Below, one piece after another: positions 39,817 through 44,503 of a stretch of DNA of 44,503 nucleotides; the stretch's first letter is position 1, and each line of letters opens with the position of its first letter. The notes below the pieces were generated by a model. It was given only the letters and a program-made list of their open reading frames with translations. It searched no databases and was not told the DNA's origin. This DNA is from Holophagales bacterium UBA2201. Its GTDB lineage: Bacteria; Acidobacteriota; Thermoanaerobaculia; UBA2201. Made by a program: the position numbers and the translations under genes. The DNA lies in contig DCUZ01000099.1 of the NCBI GenBank assembly GCA_002327305.1, forward strand, positions 112,533-157,035, given 5' to 3'.

Positions 39817-42800
39817 ATGGGTCGCAAAATGGTGACGATCGACGGCAACGAAGCCGCCGCATACGTCGCGCACAAACTGAGCGAGGTCATTGCCATCTAC
39901 CCGATCACCCCCTCGTCCACCATGGGCGAATGGGCGGACGAGTGGTCCGCCAAAGGGGTGAAGAACCTCTGGGGGACCGTTCCCAGCGTCACCGAGATGC
40001 AGTCGGAGGGGGGTGCGGCCGGTGCCGTCCACGGGGCGATCCAGACGGGGGCGCTGACCACCACCTTCACTGCCTCCCAGGGGCTCCTCCTCATGATCCC
40101 CAACATGCACAAGATCGCCGGTGAACTCACCCCCACGGTCTTCCACGTCTCCGCCCGCACGGTCGCCACCCACGCCCTCTCCATCTTCGGCGACCACAGC
40201 GATGTCATGGACTGCCGCGCCACCGGCTGGGCCCTGCTGGCTTCCGGGAGCGTCCAGGAGGTCATGGACCTGGCCTGTATCGCCCACGCCGCCACCCTCC
40301 GGACCCGCGTCCCCGTCCTCCACTTTTTCGACGGTTTCCGCACCTCCTCCGAAGTGCAGAAGATCGAGCAGTTGAACGAAGATGATTTCAAGGCCCTGGT
40401 GGACGACGACCTGGTGCGCGCCCACCGGGTCCGCGGTCTCAATCCCGACCGCCCCGTCCTGCGCGGCACCGCCCAGAACCCGGACCACTTCTTCCAGGCG
40501 CGCGAAGCGCATAACCCCTTCTACGCCGCCTGCGTGGGCCTCGTCCAGGAGACCATGGACCGGTTCGCCAAGGTCGTCGGCCGGAAGTACCGCCTGTTCG
40601 ACTACGTCGGGGCCCCCGATGCGGAGCGCGTCATCGTCATCATGGGCTCGGGCGCCGAGACGGCCCACGAAACGATGGACTACCTCACCGCCAAGGGTGA
40701 GAAGGTCGGGGTGCTGAAAGTGCGCCTCTACCGCCCCTTCTCCATCGACCACTTCGTCAAGGCCCTGCCCCCCACCGTCAAGGCCATCGCGGTCCTCGAC
40801 AGGACCAAGGAGCCCGGCGCCGGCGGCGAGCCCCTGCACCTGGACGTGGCCCACGCCCTCGTGGAGGGGATCGCCAACGGCACGGCGCCCTTCAAGAAGA
40901 TGCCCCGCCTGGTGGGCGGCCGGTTCGGCCTCTCCTCCAAGGAGTTCACCCCCGCCATGGTCAAGGCGGTGTTCGACAACCTCAAGAAGCGCCAGCCCAG
41001 GAACCACTTCACCGTGGGGATCGAGGACGACGTCACCCATCTCTCCCTCCCCTACGATCCCGACTTCTCGGTCGAGGGCGACGACGTCTTCCGCGGCCTC
41101 TTCTACGGCCTCGGGGCCGACGGCACCGTGGGGGCCAACAAGAACTCAATCAAGATCATCGGCGGCGAGACCGACAACTGGGCCCAGGGTTACTTCGTCT
41201 ACGACTCCAAGAAGTCGGGCGGGGTCACCGTCTCCCACCTCCGCTTCGGCAAGAACCCCATCCGCAGCATCTACCTGGTGAACAAGGCCAAGTTCATCGC
41301 CTGCCACCAGTGGGTGTTCCTGGAGAAGTACGACATGCTGGATGCCGCCGTCGAGGGGGCCACCTTCCTCCTCAACAGCCCGTACGGTCGTGACGAGGTC
41401 TGGGACAAGCTCCCGCGCGAGGTCCAGAAGGCCATCATCGCCAAGAAACTGCGCTTCTACGTCATCGATGCCTTCGAGGTGGCCCGGAAGACCGGGATGG
41501 GCGGCCGCATCAACAGCATCATGCAGACCTGCTTCTTCGGCATCTCCAACATCCTCCCGCGCGAGGAGGCCATCGCCGCCATCAAGGGTGCCATCAAGAA
41601 GACCTACGGCCTCAAGGGAGACCAGGTGGTCAAGATGAACTGGGACGCCGTGGACCAGACCATGGCCCACCTGCAGGAGGTGGCGGTCCCCGACAAGGCC
41701 ACCAGCCGGATCAAGAAGCCCCCCATCGTTTCCGAGGACGCCCCCGAGTTCGTCAAGATCGTCACGGGGAAGATCACCGAGATGAAGGGCGACGAGCTCC
41801 CCGTCTCCGTGTTCCCGCCCGACGGCACCTTCCCCACCGCCACCACGCAGTGGGAGAAGCGCAACATCGCCCTGGAGATCCCGGTGTGGGAGAGTGACCT
41901 GTGCATCCAGTGCGGCAAGTGCTCCCTGGTCTGCCCCCACGCCGCCATCCGCTGCAAGGTGTACGATCCCAAGCACCTCGCCGGCGCCCCCAAGACCTTC
42001 AAGTCCATGGACTGGAAGGGCGCCGAGTACCCGGGGTGGAAATACACCCTCCAGACGGCCCCCGAGGACTGCACCGGCTGCGGCATCTGCGTGGAGGCCT
42101 GTCCCGTCAAGAGCAAGGAGGAGGCCAAGAAGCGGGCCATCAACATGGCGCCCCAGATGCCCCTTCGGGTCCCCGAGCGCGAGAATTACAAGTTCTTCCT
42201 CGCCCTCCCCGAGGTGGACCGCTCCAAGGTGAAGGTCAACACCGTCAAGGGGAGCCAGCTCCTCCAGCCCCTCTTCGAATACTCCGGCGCCTGCGGCGGA
42301 TGCGGCGAGACCCCCTACGTTAAGCTCCTCACCCAGCTCTTCGGCGACCGCGCCATCATCGCCAACGCCACCGGGTGCTCCTCCATCTACGGCGCCAACC
42401 TCCCCACCACCCCCTATTGCGTGAACCCGCAGGGTCGGGGGCCGGCGTGGAACAACTCCCTCTTCGAGGACAACGCCGAGTTCGGGATGGGTTACCGCCT
42501 CACCCTGGACAAGCAAGGTGAGTTCGCCCGCGAACTGCTCCCCACATTCGCCTCCAAGCTCGGCGATGCCCTGGTGGACGGCCTGCTCAAGGCCGACCAG
42601 GGGGACGAGGCCGGGATCGCGGCCCAGCGCGCGCGGGTGGCCGAATTGAAGAAGAAGCTCGAACAGGACCCCTCCACCGAGGCCAAGCATCTCGCCTCCC
42701 TCGCCGACGCCCTGGTCAAGCGGAGCGTCTGGATCGTCGGCGGCGACGGCTGGGCATATGATATCGGCTACGGCGGGCTTGATCATGTGCTCGCGACCGG

Positions 42801-43389
42801 CCGCAATGTCAATGTTCTTGTGGTTGACACCGGTGTATATTCAAATACCGGCGGCCAATCCTCCAAAGCCACTCCCCGCGCTGCTGTGGCTAAATTTGCC
42901 GCAAATGGCAAGAGCCTGCCGCGTAAAGACCTGGGTATGATCGCCATGACCTACGGCTACATCTACACCGCTCAGGTGGCAATGGGCGCCAGCGATATGC
43001 AGACGCTGCGTGCTTTCCGCGAAGCTGATGCCTATGACGGGCCATCGCTCATCATTGCCTATTCGCACTGCATCAACCAGGGCATCAATATGCGGCTCGG
43101 TCTGAACCAGCAGGATCTGGCGGTAAAGTCCGGCGTCTGGCCGATGTACCGCTACAACCCCGATCTGATCAAGGAAGGCAAAAATCCGCTGCAGCTCGAC
43201 TACAAAGAGCCCAGCATACCCGTGAAAGATTTTGCCTACAACGAAACCCGCTTCAGCATGCTGGTACAATCCAATGAAGAGCGTGCGGAAGAACTGCTCA
43301 AGCTGGCGCAGGGCGACGCACTAAAAAGCTGGCAGAAATACAGCCAGATGGCAGCCCTCTCTTATGGCGAGGCGCAGCCGAAAGAATAA
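39817..43389 (+). CDS. nifJ: Pyruvate:ferredoxin (flavodoxin) oxidoreductase, mosaic 3' end
   Basis: A 1190-residue single-chain PFOR that oxidises pyruvate to acetyl-CoA, CO2 and reduced ferredoxin. Motifs in order: EVIAIYPITPSSTMGEWADE, the ferredoxin-like CIQCGKCSLVCPHAAIRCK (about 695) and CTGCGICVEACPVKSKEEAK (about 751), GACGGCGETPYVKL with NATGCSSIYG (about 824), and the TPP-binding GDGWAYDIGYGGLDHV (about 975). The start at 39817 has AAGGAGG; the upstream in-frame extension is repeat DNA. At about 42750, within the TPP motif, codon usage switches from extreme GC to a moderate style (for example GGCATATGATATCGG onward). The last roughly 212 codons therefore come from another lineage although the frame stays open. 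Confidence 0.93.
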   Translation: MGRKMVTIDGNEAAAYVAHKLSEVIAIYPITPSSTMGEWADEWSAKGVKNLWGTVPSVTEMQSEGGAAGAVHGAIQTGALTTTFTASQGLLLMIPNMHKIAGELTPTVFHVSARTVATHALSIFGDHSDVMDCRATGWALLASGSVQEVMDLACIAHAATLRTRVPVLHFFDGFRTSSEVQKIEQLNEDDFKALVDDDLVRAHRVRGLNPDRPVLRGTAQNPDHFFQAREAHNPFYAACVGLVQETMDRFAKVVGRKYRLFDYVGAPDAERVIVIMGSGAETAHETMDYLTAKGEKVGVLKVRLYRPFSIDHFVKALPPTVKAIAVLDRTKEPGAGGEPLHLDVAHALVEGIANGTAPFKKMPRLVGGRFGLSSKEFTPAMVKAVFDNLKKRQPRNHFTVGIEDDVTHLSLPYDPDFSVEGDDVFRGLFYGLGADGTVGANKNSIKIIGGETDNWAQGYFVYDSKKSGGVTVSHLRFGKNPIRSIYLVNKAKFIACHQWVFLEKYDMLDAAVEGATFLLNSPYGRDEVWDKLPREVQKAIIAKKLRFYVIDAFEVARKTGMGGRINSIMQTCFFGISNILPREEAIAAIKGAIKKTYGLKGDQVVKMNWDAVDQTMAHLQEVAVPDKATSRIKKPPIVSEDAPEFVKIVTGKITEMKGDELPVSVFPPDGTFPTATTQWEKRNIALEIPVWESDLCIQCGKCSLVCPHAAIRCKVYDPKHLAGAPKTFKSMDWKGAEYPGWKYTLQTAPEDCTGCGICVEACPVKSKEEAKKRAINMAPQMPLRVPERENYKFFLALPEVDRSKVKVNTVKGSQLLQPLFEYSGACGGCGETPYVKLLTQLFGDRAIIANATGCSSIYGANLPTTPYCVNPQGRGPAWNNSLFEDNAEFGMGYRLTLDKQGEFARELLPTFASKLGDALVDGLLKADQGDEAGIAAQRARVAELKKKLEQDPSTEAKHLASLADALVKRSVWIVGGDGWAYDIGYGGLDHVLATGRNVNVLVVDTGVYSNTGGQSSKATPRAAVAKFAANGKSLPRKDLGMIAMTYGYIYTAQVAMGASDMQTLRAFREADAYDGPSLIIAYSHCINQGINMRLGLNQQDLAVKSGVWPMYRYNPDLIKEGKNPLQLDYKEPSIPVKDFAYNETRFSMLVQSNEERAEELLKLAQGDALKSWQKYSQMAALSYGEAQPKE
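42740..42765. other. Composition breakpoint inside nifJ
   Basis: Left of this interval third positions are almost all G or C (GACGCCCTGGTCAAGCGG). Right of it A and T become frequent (CATATGATATCGG, AATGTTCTTGTGGTTG) and remain so to the window end through the next gene. The switch lies in the most conserved codons of the gene. Confidence 0.8.
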
Positions 43390-43396
43390 TTGCAGA

Positions 43397-43437
43397 CATG
43401 CGGATGCCAGCTGGCATCCGCATGATTTTTATAAAGG
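43397..43437 (+). terminator. Perfect 28-base palindrome after nifJ, likely terminator or attenuator
   Basis: CATGCGGATGCCAG is followed at once by its exact reverse complement (43397-43424), then ATTTTTAT. The element lies between the nifJ stop and the ribosome site of the next gene, so it would stop or dampen transcription into the DHOD-like gene. Confidence 0.65.
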
Positions 43438-43448
43438 AAAGGTAAAGA

Positions 43449-44462
43449 ATGGCAGATCTCAGGACAAAGTATCTCGGTTTGGAATTGAACTCACCGCTGG
43501 TTGCATCGGCATCGGCTCTTTCAAAAAAGCTGGAACGCATCAAGCAAATGGAAGATGCTGGTTTGGGTGCAGTGGTGCTTTACTCGCTGTTCGAAGAACA
43601 GATCATCCACGATTCTCTCGCACTGGATCATTATCTGACGCGCGGTACAGAATCTTTCGCTGAAGCCATCACGTATTTTCCTGAACTGGAAACTTATAAT
43701 ACCGGACCGGAGAATTACCTTAAACTTATCAGCCAGGCCAAGGAAGCGGTGAAGATCCCGATTATCGGCAGCCTGAACGGTGTTTCACCCGGCGGCTGGA
43801 TAAAATACGCCAAAATGATCGAAGAAGCTGGCGCGGATGCACTGGAACTGAATCTGTATTTCGTCACCACTGATCCCAAATTGTCAGCTGCCGAATTGGA
43901 ACAAGCCAAACTTCAACTGATTGAAGATGTCCATAGGTCCATCAAAATTCCTCTGGCAGTCAAACTCAGCCCTTTCTTTACCAGCCTGCCTCAGTTTGCC
44001 GCGAGCGCGGTCAGCGCCGGTGCAAAAGGCCTGGTGCTGTTTAACCGTTTCTACCAGCCGAATCTGGATATCCTTAAGCTTGAGGTCGTGCCCGAACTGG
44101 AATTAAGCGACTCCTCTGACCTGCTGCTGCCGATGCGCTGGATCGCCATTCTGTTTGACCGAGTTCAAGTGGATTACGCACTGACCAGCGGCGTGCATAC
44201 CGCCGAGGATATGGTCAAAGCCATAATGGCCGGTGCAAGCGTTGCCATGTCAGCCTCTGAACTGGTGAAGAACGGCATCGCGCGCGCGAAGACCATGCTT
44301 GAGGAATTCAATCAGTGGATGGATGACTACGATTACAGGTCTGTCGAACAGATGCGCGGTGTTCTGAGCCAGAAATCCGTGGCTGAGCCGGACGCTTTTG
44401 AGAGGGCAAATTACATGAAAGCTCTCACGCTGTATGACAACAGCATCATGTACACCAGATAG
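43449..44462 (+). CDS. Dihydroorotate-dehydrogenase-like protein linked to nifJ
   Basis: A 337-residue flavoprotein-fold (TIM barrel) protein of the DHOD-like family usually encoded after single-chain PFOR. It has LGLELNSPLVASASALSKKL, GLGAVVLYSLFEEQI, IPIIGSLNGVSPGGWIKYA, EEAGADALELNLYFVTTD, PLAVKLSPFFTSLPQFA and the C-terminal GVHTAEDMVKAIMAGASVAM. It differs from true PyrD in the catalytic region, and its role is unknown; the nifJ linkage suggests a redox-related function. AAAGGAAAGG precedes the ATG. Codon usage is moderate in GC throughout, like the 3' end of nifJ and unlike everything to the left. The remaining 41 bases hold no feature that I can identify. Confidence 0.85.
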   Translation: MADLRTKYLGLELNSPLVASASALSKKLERIKQMEDAGLGAVVLYSLFEEQIIHDSLALDHYLTRGTESFAEAITYFPELETYNTGPENYLKLISQAKEAVKIPIIGSLNGVSPGGWIKYAKMIEEAGADALELNLYFVTTDPKLSAAELEQAKLQLIEDVHRSIKIPLAVKLSPFFTSLPQFAASAVSAGAKGLVLFNRFYQPNLDILKLEVVPELELSDSSDLLLPMRWIAILFDRVQVDYALTSGVHTAEDMVKAIMAGASVAMSASELVKNGIARAKTMLEEFNQWMDDYDYRSVEQMRGVLSQKSVAEPDAFERANYMKALTLYDNSIMYTR

Positions 44463-44503
44463 AAAAATCCCCGGATTACTGAACTGAACCCATAAAACAG
44501 GAC

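Overview
The window comes from a very GC-rich bacterial genome. Gene content suggests Acidobacteriota, perhaps near Thermoanaerobaculia/Holophagae: two large membrane-spanning Ser/Thr kinases, an AmmeMemoRadiSam operon, an alginate-export-type barrel, and a secreted beta-helix protein with duplicated C-terminal domains. This placement is inference from gene content and composition. From about position 42750 to the right end, base and codon usage change abruptly to a much less GC-rich style. That end most likely belongs to a different lineage, joined inside nifJ by assembly or by recombination.

Layout: (1) 1-3.6 kb, minus strand: a type I restriction-modification operon (hsdR, a four-helix-bundle protein, hsdM cut by the window edge), divergent from a stand-alone RecB-type nuclease at 3.7-4.7 kb. 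(2) 4.9-8.2 kb: aconitase and a secreted DUF1579 protein. (3) 8.3-12 kb: AmmeMemoRadiSam operon (MEMO1-AMMECR1 fusion, DUF362 protein, radical SAM enzyme). (4) 12.1-15.5 kb: a receptor-like Ser/Thr kinase flanked by two copies of a hairpin-rich repeat, then an N-terminally truncated HepT toxin. (5) 15.6-19.1 kb: a small beta-rich protein, divergent from tag, an aromatic-amino-acid-type decarboxylase and an EamA exporter. (6) 19.1-24.6 kb: repeat-rich DNA, an M49-like lipoprotein peptidase, a DUF2914 remnant, a TPR protein, an outer-membrane barrel and an MCE-domain protein. (7) 24.7-30.3 kb, minus strand: a five-gene operon that starts with a pseudo-receiver/Ser-Thr kinase/TonB fusion and continues with a 76-residue protein and a BtuF/BtuC/BtuD-like importer. 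(8) 30.4-36 kb: mtaB-like gene, yebC, ruvC, then the secreted beta-helix protein. (9) 36.2-39.2 kb, minus strand: class IV aminotransferase and a phospholipase-D-family lipoprotein. (10) 39.8-44.5 kb: nifJ and a dihydroorotate-dehydrogenase-like gene.

Two themes run through the window. First, degenerate arrays of 7-, 8- or 9-base units, often next to a G-rich box, sit in most of the non-coding gaps. They repeatedly abut truncated genes or supply the last codons and stop of a gene. Second, several genes have a TATAAT-like -10 box only 6-11 bases before the start codon and no Shine-Dalgarno sequence, which points to leaderless transcripts.

The most interesting coding system is the kinase-TonB fusion that heads the importer operon: a cytoplasmic Ser/Thr kinase joined through one membrane helix and a proline-rich spacer to a periplasmic TonB domain. 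It also carries a 20-base G tract between its pseudo-receiver and kinase domains. No rRNA, tRNA, CRISPR array or transposase was recognised.
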